A DNA stretch of 64,000 nucleotides from Hoplostethus atlanticus (taxonomy: Eukaryota > Chordata > Actinopteri > Trachichthyiformes > Trachichthyidae), in assembly GCA_034670405.1 (NCBI GenBank), contig JAXDDX010000004.1, positions 3,454,001-3,518,000 on the forward strand, in the 5' to 3' direction. The position numbers and the translations under genes were made by a program. Below, piece after piece: positions 1-12,632 of this stretch (within the stretch, counting starts at the first letter, position 1; each line of letters starts with the position of its first letter). The notes below the pieces were generated by a model. The model was given only the letters and a program-made list of their open reading frames with translations. It did no database searches and was not told the origin of the DNA.

Positions 1-1474
1 AAATGTGGGTAAGAGGAAAAAACCCAAATGGATACTGAATGTTACACAATGCAGTTAAAAGGCAGTGACCTTTATTTTTGTTAATGGAAGACGTCCATAT
101 CAGTGTGTAGTACTTAACACTGTATACTCTTAAATGTTGTCAGTTCTGCAAAGAAAAACTTTCCCTGGAGTTATTTGCCTGTGCTGGGAACATTTGTATC
201 TTTCTTTTTTTCCTTTTTGCAGAGGTAAATTAGTGTGTATGAAATCAATATTTGTTTATTCCATTCCATGGAAATTACAGGTATGTTGTACATACTGCCA
301 ACGATTGTCTTGCACGTTGAGGCGTACCTTTACTATGAGACTATAAATAAAACTATTTTATCCTTTTGGGATGTCTTTATTTGTGACTTGACATGTTTTG
401 AATGTGATCAGATGTCATCCTAGTTTATGTACAGTAGACAATAATGATAAACTCCACAACTCCTGTGTGTCTGTCTGTGTGTGTGTCTAGCAATAGATGG
501 ATAAATGGTTCATGATTGGTGTGCTTGAAGAATCTACAGAGACCAAGAATTGGCTCACACAGTGAAGGCAACCAAGTGGGAAATTTACTGGATTGTCATG
601 AAATGTTAATGTCTCAAATGTTTCTACTTGACTTTTTTCTTCAGTTAGACAGATAAGGCATCATTGATGATTCTGATATTGCTACCCTCAACTGTGGTGT
701 CAGTGGTACAAATAAAAACAGGATTTTTTTCTTCATTTTTCCACTCAACTTCAGTTGTGTGTGCGAGTCAAATCAACTCACTCACTGATTCGATTCTTTT
801 GAACGATTTGTTCGTGAATCGGCCATCGCTAATCTGACCATCTCAGGTCTCAATCTTTTAGGCTGTGCAACTCACAATAATCATGTGAATTTGAGCCCGA
901 TCAAATTAGCTCCTTACCAATGTATAAATACGTGGTTTCAAACGTTTTCTATATTGAGCAACAATGTCACCAGGTGGGCATTTTAAGCATTGCAAGTGCA
1001 AGTAAAAACACAAATAGTTCTATGAAACACTGTTATAGCAGGGGCAGACTGTCAGGTGTGTATATCAGGTGTATTACGCTGCCTGACAGACTAATACTAT
1101 TGTTGAGCAGGAGAGGAGTTGGAGCCTGAGTTTGTTGTGAGAAATGTCTAATGGCATGAATAAGTTGCTATGAAATTCCTAATATATATGAAATATATAA
1201 AATTACAAGAACTGTAGATATCTACTGTACATGGAAATATGTAAGTATCTAACCTATCTTTGAAACCTGCAGATGTTTAGATAATAATGTTCCTATTGGC
1301 TTAGTGGAGTTAAAAAAATAAAAAAATAAATGTACCCACTCAAACAACATCAAATTTGAACAATGTATTTATTAAACATATTTGATCACACACACATATA
1401 TATATGGAGTAACAATGAAATTCCTGTAATAGGGCCCCATTAAATGTATTTGCATTTAATGTAAGCCATTTTCA
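1..1474. other. No gene recognised; AT-rich
   Basis: I see no convincing coding exon here. Reading frames are short and show no family signature. An AATAAA at 346-351, followed by T- and GT-rich sequence, could be the poly(A) signal of a plus-strand gene whose body lies left of the window. A second AATAAA occurs near 711. Around 785-830 there is a short stretch built on repeated TTCG/GAAC-type words (near gattcgattc and gttcgtgaatcgg) that resembles a fish interspersed repeat. This is a description of composition, not a function. Confidence 0.4.
346..351 (+). terminator. Possible poly(A) signal of an upstream gene
   Basis: A canonical AATAAA hexamer is followed within about 30 bases by T/GT-rich sequence, the usual arrangement of a cleavage site. 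No coding exon of the owner is visible in the window, so assigning it to a plus-strand gene to the left is inference. Confidence 0.25.
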
Positions 1475-1815
1475 TTACATTTGTTCATTACATTTTTTCC
1501 ATTTTTCCAATACATAATACACAATACAATACATAATACATTGTAATGGTTGTGATACGATGGATGAGTCTTGTTTTAGCTCAGCAAAGTAGAACGAGGC
1601 CAGGGTCCTTGAACTATGATCAAGTGGCAGGGTTGTCCCACAGTTAACCAGCAACGTGGGCCTATTGGCGTCAGCCTGCACCATGGCTCTTTTGTCCTCA
1701 AACTGGGTGCTGACTTTGCCTTGACCAGACAGTTTTTGAGTGATGGCCACTGAGTTGGGGAGGTCCGAGGTGAGGACAGGCTGGGCGGTGACCATGGTGG
1801 AAGCAGTTGCAGTTG
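1475..1815 (-). CDS. Possible minus-strand coding exon, unknown product
   Basis: An open frame on the minus strand runs from a plausible acceptor (…gctcag just above 1815) to a stop at 1475. It encodes about 110 residues, including the stretches VTAQPVLTSDLPNS and KVSTQFEDKRAMVQADANR. The first two thirds has the mixed composition of real protein, while the end becomes low in complexity. I do not recognise the family. It lies downstream of the HIPK-like gene on the same strand, so it could be a distal 3' exon of that gene, a separate gene, or chance. With the phase-2 junctions of the kinase tail exons, this acceptor would not give this frame, which argues against a simple continuation. Confidence 0.2.
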
Positions 1816-2002
1816 CTGAGCAATGATGCATAAGGTTAATTTACTGATTCTACAAATTTGTTTCTCAGTAACAGAGATTACCATCATCGAAAACCAAACC
1901 TGAGTATGAAAATATACCCCTGATTGAAGGAATGAGTTCATTCCCTTTCAATTCACGCAAGACAAATGTAAGTTGAAACTGTATTTAACATGATAACGAC
2001 AG

Positions 2003-3364
2003 ACCCATCATTCCCAGTAACTAAATAAATCAGATATAAGGACTGTGGCGGGCTCGCCACAGTACCTGGGTCCGTGACAGACAGAGACGTAGACAGGAGG
2101 AGAGTTAACTGGCCAGCAGGCCGTTTTATTACATCACAGCAATAAACCCGGCCCGGCGTTGTCCTCGGCGCGCGCATCTCCTCCCTCCCGGCAGGTCAGC
2201 CGCAGAGCACCAAGGCTGGTCCAGACCGCCAGTACGGTGTCCATGATAGGACATCCTCAGACCTCAGAGTAAACGGCATCATTCCTCAGACTAAACATTG
2301 TCAGTTCTCGTGTCTCACAGTAAACGGCATCGTTCCTCGGACTAAAATACTTCAGTTGTTGGCCAAAAGTTGTCAAGTCTCAGGTCTCCTACCAAACGGC
2401 ATCAGACCAAACGGCCTCGCATGAATTATTTATTTTTTTGACGGTGCTGTTCTTCCAAAGTTGCGTGGAGTGCAGAGGTGAGTAATGTCTGTTGTCATTA
2501 ATTCACTTGTTTACTTAGTGTTTACGTAGTTAGATGTAGCTAACGTTAGCCACCAAAGATAGCCAAAGTTAGCTAGCTAGGTGGCTAACATTAGCTACAT
2601 CTACTAGGCTAACTTTAGCTTACAAAACTATTGCAGACGAGGTAAGTAAACATTAACACTGGCAAACACTAAATCTATATATTGTGTGTTCTCCAGTGTA
2701 AGATTTTAACCCGTATAACATTTGCAAAGTGAATTAATGATAACAGACATTACTCACCTCTGCACTCCACGCAACTTTGGAAGAACAGCACCGTCAAAAA
2801 AATAAATAATTCATGCGAGGCCGTTTCGTCTGATGCCGTTTGGTAGGAGACCTGAGACTTGACAACTTTTGGCCAACAACTGAAGTATTTTAGTCCGAGG
2901 AACGATGCCGTTTACTGTGAGACACGAGAACTGACAATGTTTAGTCTGAGGAATGATGCCGTTTACTCTGAGGTCTGAGGATGTCCTATTATGGACACCG
3001 TACGCCAGGCTTCCAGGGGCGTCCCGCCCCGACTGGCCAGCCCTTCCAGGCTGCACCCGGCTGCATCCTCCGAGCTTGGCAGGTCACCGTCGCCGCCTCA
3101 ACGGCCGCTCTCCCACTCCGTCTCGCGCCCTCGCCTCTGGCAATCCAGCCGCGGACCCCCCTCAGACGCGGCTGCTGGTGGCTCGTCTCTCCCCAGACAG
3201 TCCGGCTCGACTCCTCCGTCTCCTGCCGACTTTCAGTCATACTGCCAGCCTCTCACACTGGCGCTCTCCGCAGCCGGTCCCGGATCCAGGGTAGAGTCAG
3301 TCCACCCTCCTCCCATCTGCCACACCCATCATTCCCACTAACTAAATAAATCAAATACAAGGAC
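2003..3364. repeat. GC-rich insertion flanked by 41-bp direct repeats
   Basis: The 41 bases at 2003-2043 recur at 3324-3364 with three differences, both in the same orientation and both reading acccatcattccca…aaggac. The 1.28 kb between them is much richer in C and G at its edges (2045-2235 and 3005-3320) than the surrounding AT-rich DNA, and it contains the 276-bp-arm palindrome described separately. A 41-bp target-site duplication would be unusually long. The repeats may instead be ancestral duplicated sequence on either side of a recombination event. Its origin is unresolved. The long frames in the GC-rich flanks look like composition-driven artefacts. Confidence 0.5.
2232..3003. repeat. 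Near-perfect palindrome, 276-bp arms, 220-bp spacer
   Basis: The left arm (2232-2507) reads as the reverse complement of the right arm (2728-3003). Both arms are exactly 276 bases, with only a few substitutions and no indel. Each arm carries AAACGGCATC three times (left arm at about 2271, 2322 and 2394), partly as a longer repeat ending in GACTAAA. The 220-bp spacer contains a second, shorter inverted pair (around 2529-2554 and 2580-2604) rich in GCTAAC/GTTAGC. The structure is that of a foldback transposon or long-TIR MITE, with the 10-mers as possible transposase-binding repeats. No transposase is encoded. Confidence 0.75.
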
Positions 3365-3440
3365 ATTTTTGTATGGAAAAAGATTTCAAAAAGTTAAAAG
3401 TTAAGTTTTGGAATTTTGAATCGTTTCTGAATTGATTGAA

Positions 3441-3934
3441 AGGGAACTGACTCCAACTGTGTGTGTTGCCGTAGGTGAACCTACCTGCCGCTGTGCTCAT
3501 CACATCCACCCCTCCTCCTCTTTTTCTCTTGGGTGGTGTTGTCTGACCTCCTGCTAAGATGAAAAGTTTTGTTTGAATCTCTTGAATCTCAACAATTGGG
3601 ATAGGGAGATCATACAATACCTACCTGTTGCCACTCCCAGCATCTTCAGCTTCAGCATCAACCCTCTTCCTTTTCTTGGACTCGACCTGGGCGATGCCTC
3701 TGTTGGACGGAGTTTTTGGATTTTGAAATCCAGTTTCTCAATTGATTGAAAGGGAACTGACTCCAACTGTGTGTGTTGCCGTAGGTTAACCTACCTGCCT
3801 CTGTCCTCATCACATCCACCCCTCCTCCTCTTTTTTTCTTGGGTGGTGTTGTCTGACCTCCTGCTAAGATGAGAAGTTTTGTTTGAATTTCTTGAATCTC
3901 AACAATCGGTATAGGGAGATCATACAATGCCTAC

Positions 3935-3950
<16 letters not shown>
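3441..3950. repeat. 310-bp tandem duplication in the kinase gene tail
   Basis: The sequence from about 3441 to 3640 recurs at 3751 to 3950 with a constant 310-base offset. For example, agggaactga lies at 3441 and 3751, and atagggagat at 3601 and 3911. A few substitutions and a 6-base indel separate the copies. The repeated block carries a lysine/arginine-rich exon with its splice sites, so the duplication created additional potential exons for the minus-strand HIPK-like gene. Confidence 0.75.
3485..3863 (-). CDS. Three small tandem basic tail exons of the HIPK-like gene (predicted)
   Basis: Reading down the minus strand after the main tail exon, three short blocks have acceptor and donor sites and keep phase 2. 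They are 3863-3795 (69 nt), 3699-3625 (75 nt) and 3553-3485 (69 nt). The two 69-nt exons are duplicates and encode EKKRRRGG-type basic stretches. The 75-nt exon carries KKRKRVDAE, echoing the main tail exon at 3935-4132. Every one ends …AG followed by GTAGG, so reading through the donor gives Arg then TAG at once. The basic clusters look like nuclear localisation signals. Whether any of these exons is used is unknown. The acceptor of the 75-nt copy is the weakest call. Confidence 0.4.
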
Positions 3951-6024
<2,074 letters not shown>

Positions 6025-6358
6025 CTGGGGAATACGATGCGATGTTACGATGCGATAACCAAGCCTCTTGTTTTACCCCCCCCGGCTACCAGAGATCACG
6101 CAACTCAGACAGGTGTGTGTGGAAACAAAAAGGGTCTCCGTTAGGTTTGAAAGTAAAATAAAGTTAAGTAACAAACTTCTAACGTAAGATTATAAAACGT
6201 GCAAGTTGAGTGGCGCTGGCAGTATTGCCAGGGAGAGAAAACTGCTAAGCCATAGTTGGCTGTTGAAAGAGAAGTTATCGTTACGACAAACTCCGTCGGG
6301 CGTTTCTCTCCAATTAACGTGGATTATCCTGGTGAGTTAGCTACCTCAAATTAGCTGG
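6025..6358. other. Intron of the HIPK-like gene, no feature seen
   Basis: This stretch lies upstream (minus strand) of the first recognised catalytic exon and ends where the foldback element begins. It holds only short frames. I looked for the glycine-loop and subdomain II lysine exon of the kinase here and did not find it. Confidence 0.4.
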
Positions 6359-6639
6359 TACGGAAGCCAAGAACGGCCATGCTTGCAAATTTTTTTTTAA
6401 TGCCGTTATATCGAGATCACGAGTTAATTATGCCGTGATCTCGAGATAACAAAGCCCGTTTTCTTGAGATAACGAGATAATCATCCCGTTATCACGAGAA
6501 GGTCGGACTCGTTTCCTCTGATTACTTATATTGTTTATCAGAGATCAGGAGTGTTATGCCAGCATGCATAGATGGCGTCTTGACAAATGTAGCAACTGAT
6601 TTAAGCTGAAAATGTCAGATCAAGGAGTATCCGTTATCG

Positions 6640-8774
6640 CAGGGGTCTCAAACTCCTGGCCCGCCACTTGATATCAATTTATAGTGAAATCCGGCCCGCT
6701 GCGTTCAAGGCCGAATGTCCGAGAAATGTCCGATTTCCGAGTTGACCCTTGAACGCAGCATAATCACCACGTGAAACCAAGCGGGAAAAAAACAAACATT
6801 TGGCACGCTGCTAACGTTGTCAAGGCGAAAAGAAAGGTTGATGTCGAGCACAGAGTGTTTCAGGAGAAGTGGGAGAATGATTATTTCTTTGTCGAGTTTA
6901 AGGGGAATGCCACCTGTCTCATCTGCAAAGAGAAAATTGCTTAAGGAGTATAACCTCAAGCGGCATTATTCAACTAAACATGCGGAGCAGTATGCAAAGT
7001 ACCAGGGAGATGAGCGGACACAACGAGCTGCACAGCTAAAGAAAGGGCTGTCAACACAACAAAATTTCTTCCAGAGAGCAAGAAAGGAGGCCGATGCGGC
7101 ACTTGAAGCAAGTTATGTCGTGAGTGAGATGATCGCCAAAGCGGGAAAGCCGTTCACTGAAGGTCAGTTTCTGAAAGACTGCATGCTGCAAGTTGCAAAT
7201 ATTGTCTGTCCAGAAAAAAAGAGTCAATTCAGCAACATCAGTCTGTCAGCCAACACAGTGGCAGAGCAGATCACTGAGCTATCAAGTGACATTTATGAAC
7301 AGTTACGTGACAAAGGCAAAAGTTTCAGTGCATACTGACATTAATGACATGGCTCAGCTTGCCATTTATGTCCGCGGTATTAATGACCAGTTCGAAATAA
7401 CAGAAGAGTTACTAAGTGTGAACCCGATGCAAGGCCGTACCACAGCCAAGGATGTATTTCAGCTGCTGTGTGACACAATTGAGCAGGCTGGCCTCTCCTG
7501 GAAGTCGCTGGTAGGAATAACGACAGACGGCGCACCATCAATGATAGGGAGGAGAAACGGACTGGTAGCGCTTGTTCAAAAAAAATTGGAGGAGGAAGGT
7601 GCAGATTCTGCAATTGCTCTGCACTGCATTATCCATCAGCAGGCACTGTGCAGCAGGTGCTTGAAGTTTGACAATGTGATGTCTGTCGTTGTGAAATGCA
7701 TCAATTTCATCAGATCCAGGGGCTTACAGCACCGGCAGTTCCGTGCCTTTTTGGAGGAAATTGACACATCATATGGGGATGTGCTGTACTTCACAGAGGT
7801 ACGGTGGCTCAGCAGGGGAAATGTCCTGAAGAGGTTTTTTGAGCTGAGAACAGAAGTGAAGACATTCGGAGGGCAGGCTGGACCTTCCTGAGCTTGATGA
7901 TCCCAAGTGGCTGATGGACCTAGCTTTTCTAGTTGACATCACAGAGGAGCTGAACACACTCAACCTGAAGTTGCAGGGCCCAGGCCAGCTTGTCACTGCA
8001 GCTTTTGAAAATGTCAAAGCTTTCATGACAAAACTGATGTTATGGAAAGCCCAGCTCTCTGAGAAAAAAACTCTTCCATTTCCCAGCGTGCAGGTCTCTT
8101 GTGGAGGAGGGCACAGCATTCAGTGGTGAAAAATATGTTGCTGCCATTGAGAAGCTACAGCAGGAATTTGACCAGCGGTTTGCAGACTTCAAGACACACA
8201 GTGCCACTTTCCAAATGTTTGCTGACCCCTTCTCCTTTGATGTGCAGAATGCCCCCAGTGTGCTACAAATGGAGCTCATTGACCTGCAGTGCAATTCTCA
8301 GCACAAAGCCAAGTTCAGAGAGGCAAATGGAAAAGCAGACATGCTTGGACAATTTCTGAGAGAATTACCCCCATCCTTCCCAGAGCTTTCCAGGATATTC
8401 AAGAGGACCATGTGCCTTTTTGGAAGCACATATCTCTGTGAAAAACTATTCTCCACCATGAACTTTAATAAATCAAAGAATAGGTCCAGACTTAGTGATG
8501 TCCATCTTCAAGCCATACTGAGGGTTTCAACTGCCACCTCCCTCAGAGCAAATGTGGCCCAGCTGTCTGAGAAGAAGCACTCTCAGGTGTCTGGCAGCAA
8601 GCATTAGGCAAGAAAAGCCAAAAATGACTGTAAAATAGTTCATGTTGAGAAGTACAGTTGTTTGAACAGTTGAACGTTTTTTTTCTGTTTTTTTTGTGGA
8701 ATACTTGAAGTGGCCCCCTTGTGACAAGACTGGATGCTCAGCGGCCCTCAGGTAATTTGAGTTTGAGACCCCTG
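6640..8774 (+). mobile_element. hAT (Charlie-like) DNA transposon, decayed
   Basis: The termini are a 16-bp inverted repeat, CAGGGGTCTCAAACTC at 6640 and its complement ending at 8774. They are bordered by an 8-bp target duplication, CGTTATCG (6632-6639) and CATTATCG (8775-8782). The single difference is a CpG-type G-to-A change. Eight-base duplications and CAGGG-type ends are characteristic of hAT elements. The 2,135-bp body carries a transposase frame related to the ZBED/GTF2IRD2-like group, now broken. The element sits inside the older foldback element, which dates it as the later arrival. Confidence 0.9.
6817..8607 (+). pseudogene. hAT transposase, ZBED/GTF2IRD2-like, frameshifted
   Basis: Four consecutive open segments in changing frames read as one hAT transposase. 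An N-terminal part ends its BED-type finger with HYSTKH and continues YQGDERTQRAAQLKKG (to 7338). A catalytic-region segment contains ITTDGAPSMIG and LHCIIHQQAL (about 7330-7891). A short segment DLAFLVDITEELNTLN (from 7914) precedes a C-terminal dimerisation region with STYLCEKLFSTMNFNKSKNRSRLSD (split by eye; ends 8607). Frames break near 7330, 7880-7910 and 8085-8100. The first break also appears to lose a few codons around the expected DEST motif. No intact product is possible. Domesticated relatives exist in vertebrates, but nothing here suggests domestication. Confidence 0.85.
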
Positions 8775-9385
8775 CATTATCGCATCCCTCCCATTGATCA
8801 ACTCCCAAACCCACCCCACAGAGCAGTGTGTGTACGTCATGGTCCACTCTTGGGAATTTAAACAGAATGGTGGCATCCAAACTTATACTCAAATGTATGA
8901 ATTACACTGTGTGGAAAACACGTTAGCAAACTAATGTTAGTTGCTGTCAGTCAGTCAGTTCGACTCATTTTTGCCTGTTAGACTACATATTAATCTACTC
9001 TTCCGCAGCTCGCGTACAGTAGGCTACGTGTACAGGCCCGTGTTGTAATGGAAATCGGTCTTTTGTTTTCTCGAGACAACGAGATAAATTAACACGTTAT
9101 CACGAGAAAACGAGCTTTGTTATCTCGAGATCACGAAATAATTAACTCGTTATCTCGAGATAACAAAACTCGTTTTCTCGAGATAACGGCATAATTAACT
9201 TGTGATCTCGAGATAACGGCATTAAAAAAAAAAGTGCAAGCATGGCCGTTCTTGGCTTCCGTAGTTCTCGGCTTCCATACGAGAACGGCCATGCTTGCAC
9301 ATTTTTTTTAATGCCGTTATCTCGAGATAACAAAGCCCGTTTTCTCGTGATAACGGGTTAATTTATCTCGTTCTCGGCTTCCGTA

Positions 9386-11360
9386 GTAAAGCAAAACCAG
9401 TCAGGATAAAACATTTTTGTGTGATGTGAGGTAAATATGTTGTTGTAATGAGCCGCCCACCTCTGTCGGCTTAATTGCAGCCTAGAAGCTAAGTAAATGC
9501 AACATGCACGCAACACGGTTAGTAAAGCACATAAGGCAATGTGTGTGTATTTGAATTGTGGTTAAAGCTGGTGTGTGTGTGCTGTAAAGATATGTAAAAG
9601 GCCAGATATGTGTATTATTTGTGAAATGGAAATAACAAAATAGACAATTTAGTTCTGAAATGTTTATTATAGTTATTGTAATGGGTTTTTTGTCAATTTG
9701 AATATGATGGATAGTGAAACAGGAAAAATTCAGACTATATGATAACTGTTCTGCACACTTGTGTGCAGGCTGGTTTTTTTTTTGAGGGAGGATTCTTTCT
9801 GTTGACAACGTGGAGCTGCTTCGTCTGCTGTACGGATCGTCATCGCTGTGGATGCCTTCACCTTGTCCAGACACTGACACTTGGATGTTGTGTCGTTCTA
9901 AGGGGGCGGTAGGAACCAAATCAAAGGAAACTTAACTAAGGAGGATTCAATTTATTTACACTTTTTTTCCCCTGAGATCTCAGATTATTTTTTGTTGTTG
10001 GGCCCAACTGATTAAAACTACTGTTTTAAAGATACTCAGGGTTGACTAACAACTTTAAGGGAACCTTCAAAATAAAGACTATTGAGAACTCATAACTGAA
10101 CCAAACTGGTCAACCAGTGAACACATTTCATTTTCTTGTATACGTTGTACATTTGTGTACATTTATTTGTCCTAATTTTGGTTTCATGGTATATTTGAGC
10201 TGGTAATTTTGAGTTGTAAAGCCAATTGGTGTTCTAATGAAAACCTTGAGTTAAAAAAAAGGAAGTGTACCAGAGAAATGAAACAGAACAAACTTTTATA
10301 AATATATATTTTTTATTATCCTTTCTAAACCAGTGGTCGTGTGTGTTTTTGTGTGCTGGAGGTCTTACTGCTCTCATGTAGAGTTGCTACTGCCAATCTC
10401 CTTACCCAACCTAGTGAATTTAGTGAACCTGAGAACCAGATAAATTTGTAACCAAGCAGAACTGTATTATAGATATTTTGAAGAACCCCAGAGATTCCCC
10501 ACCAAGAGGGAGGTTACAGGTGAGAAGAGTTACACACTGATCATGGAACTCCTCAAATACACAGCAGGCAGGATTTCTATATAATAATAACTAGGACTGC
10601 AAAATGATATACTGTAAGGAGAAAAAGAACAGTTAAGATAAAGAACTAAGAAGAAGAATATGAACATTGGTGAAATGGTGAATTAAATAAAAAAAAGAAT
10701 GACTAACTTGCCTAACCTATTTGATGGGGTAGTGTGGGAGGCCCAATGAAGCATTACACCACTACTAGCTATATCTAAATAAAAACTAGCAGTATAAAAA
10801 CAAATATATTCTAATCCTAAAATACATAATACTGACACATGATACTGACACTTATTACAGTGAGACACTGAAAACATTTTGAGTGAATGAGTTTATTTTT
10901 GGAGGGAGAATTATGAAGGTTTGTTTAGCAAAACAAGTGAGAACTTTTTATGAAATATACAAGGTCTACAATTCAATACAGTGTCTGGTTTACAAACAGG
11001 TTTACAAATGGAAGTGTCATGATAGTTCCTGCTGAGGTCCAATGCTGGAGTCTCACTGTGGCTCTGCGCGATTGTGCCAGGGGGCAATACTTCATTGCTA
11101 CCAAAGGACAAGTTCAGACTGTTACACAAGCTCATAGCCAGGAAGCAGGATTTCACACTGTACAGTGTATGCCAATCAATCAATCAGTTGATCAATCAGT
11201 TGATCAATCAACAAATCATCCACCCACAGTACCTACCCTTGTCTGGTAACCTTTGTGCAAAGCAGTAATATCAAGAGTAAAACACACACACACACACACA
11301 GTATCTGTATGTATCTGTTTCTTTTAAGGACCTTTCCAGCCATCCTTTCATTGGTGTCAC
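9386..11360. other. Long intron of the HIPK-like gene (inferred), no exon confirmed
   Basis: If the first exon at 11,361-11,482 is right, this is intron. Minus-strand frames at 9482-9919 and 10911-11183 are the longest but show no kinase motif and lack convenient splice borders. The missing exon for kinase subdomain II (the catalytic lysine) should lie between 6,024 and 11,361. The only faint candidate I saw is a cysteine/asparagine-rich segment near 11,050-11,150 on the minus strand, which I could not align with confidence. Confidence 0.3.
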
Positions 11361-11482
11361 TCAAAGACGCCCTCTCCCAGCACACCTAGTACCATGTAGT
11401 TGTCAGAGCTGCTGGATGGCTCTTCATTAGGAGGCAAAGTATCCTTCAGCGTTGGCATGGAGTGCTTGTTGAAGCAGTTCAT
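11361..11482 (-). CDS. Probable first coding exon of the HIPK-like kinase
   Basis: From an ATG at 11,482 the minus strand encodes about 40 residues, starting MNCFNKHS and ending with NYMVLGVLGEGVF. That ending matches the opening of a HIPK-type kinase domain, a hydrophobic strand followed by the GEGxF glycine loop. The frame then meets a donor-like GTGACA at 11,360-11,359, leaving phase 2. The open frame extends upstream of the ATG, so the true start could be earlier. The next exon (expected GKV… and the VAIK-type lysine) is not identified. Assignment to the same gene as the catalytic exons rests on strand, order and family match. Confidence 0.5.
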
Positions 11483-12632
11483 TTTCACAGCTCTGGTTCC
11501 TGGTTCTTCTGTCAGTGTTCGGGAACAGTTTATAACTTCTAGGTTTTGTCATCTGTACATTATATAACTAGTATAAACTAGTGGAGCCTGGGGAAAGGCC
11601 ATATGCTCTTGACCAATTATCTGCCCTCTGCCCAAAATTCAAGCCAATCATATACAGTCTTTCATACTAAAACTGCTGTCATTGGCTGAACACAAGTGAG
11701 GTCTGGTAATGAAACTTTAAATTGTATTACCTTCCTTGGTAAAAGTTGTGAAATGCATTGTAAGAATTTGTCAGCAGCAGATATTCAGTCATTTACTATC
11801 TGACAAACTGATACTAGACAATTCTAGGGAGGAAAAGTAAAGCGGGCTAACATTTGACCATTAGCAAGTTACAAGCATTCAAAAATTTCTCACAAGTATT
11901 CAAACTGGAATTACAAAGACTTTTATTTCAAGTGTGTAAAACTTTATTTTTCAGTGGAACTTTTTTCAGTGCTGTTTCAATGCTGATGTTTCCTTTTTCA
12001 ATTCAGGTTTTGTTTTCAATGATACATTTTTTTTTATATGCAAAAATTTAAAGTCACTGTTGTAGCTCCACAGTTTTTTAGCATCACAAACCTATGGGGG
12101 CTTAGCACAGTGTTACAGTGATGTATGTCACCTGACCCTGCTGTCGGCCATCAACGAGCCAGCTCTTTTACAGGGATGGAGGTTTTATGCTACCTTCAAG
12201 TCACAGGAAATATCGTAATTATGATTAGTAGGCACATGAACGACTCAACGAAGTGTTTCTGATACCGATGTTGGTGAGATGTGAGCATGGAAACCATCTC
12301 AGCAGCTGATGGTAAAAGTGATGTATTTCATTAAATATATATTGTTTGGCAGTTATTGCAGTTATTTTTGTCTTCAATTAAAACGTCAATTGTGTGATAA
12401 ATTTGTTCTTCTCTTCCAGCAAGAATGTGCAATCCTCCACCATCAAACTACTTTTGTTACAGAGCCCATGTTATTATTTCGAAAAACACTTGCGACTTCT
12501 GATGTAGGAAATACGAGCTTTCGAATAGCACATGAAGGCAGCACATGGTAACAGCCAGACATTGGTCAAAAGCCCACAACTACTACTATACATGGAAAAG
12601 TCATGCTTCATCCTATAATTTAGCAGTTCGAC
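11483..12632. promoter_or_regulatory. Divergent intergenic region, HIPK-like gene / rab15
   Basis: About 1.15 kb separates the apparent first exon of the minus-strand kinase from the rab15 start codon, so the two genes would be transcribed away from each other. I see no CpG island and no clear TATA box beside either start. A CTTCTCTTCCAG at about 12,409-12,420 could be an acceptor for a 5'UTR exon of rab15. Shared promoter use is inference only. Confidence 0.3.

Larger units (their letters stand above)
6359..9385. mobile_element. Foldback/MITE-type element with TATCTCGAGATA arrays
   Basis: The left end TACGGAAGCCAAGAACGGCC (6359) is matched in inverted orientation at 9263, and a similar end occurs again at 9385. 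Subterminal regions (about 6400-6510 and 9070-9350) are packed with variants of the palindrome GTTATCTCGAGATAAC on both strands. The element is flanked by TA if its ends are taken as CGGAAGCC…GGCTTCCG, which suggests a TA target duplication. A partial extra copy lies at about 9264-9385. Without the nested hAT insertion it would be roughly 0.9 kb and non-coding, hence a non-autonomous DNA transposon. I cannot name the superfamily. Confidence 0.7.

Noticed and set aside
2811-3056. Minus-strand peptide with repeated VNGI-P-TK units
   Set aside because: The repeats are just the AAACGGCATC DNA repeats of the palindrome read in one frame. The other arm encodes the same text, so it is not a gene.
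2953-3349. Three overlapping plus-strand frames of 110-120 residues with proline, serine and arginine
   Set aside because: They lie in the GC-rich insertion, are open in all frames at once, contain no known motif and one begins inside the palindrome arm. Composition explains them.
9482-9919. 145-residue minus-strand frame as the missing kinase exon
   Set aside because: Contains a Ser-rich stretch (SRRSSSTLSTERI) but no kinase motif, and there is no donor near the expected end.
10911-11183. Minus-strand frame as the kinase subdomain II exon
   Set aside because: A faint resemblance could be forced, but no VAIK-type lysine and no consistent splice borders are present.
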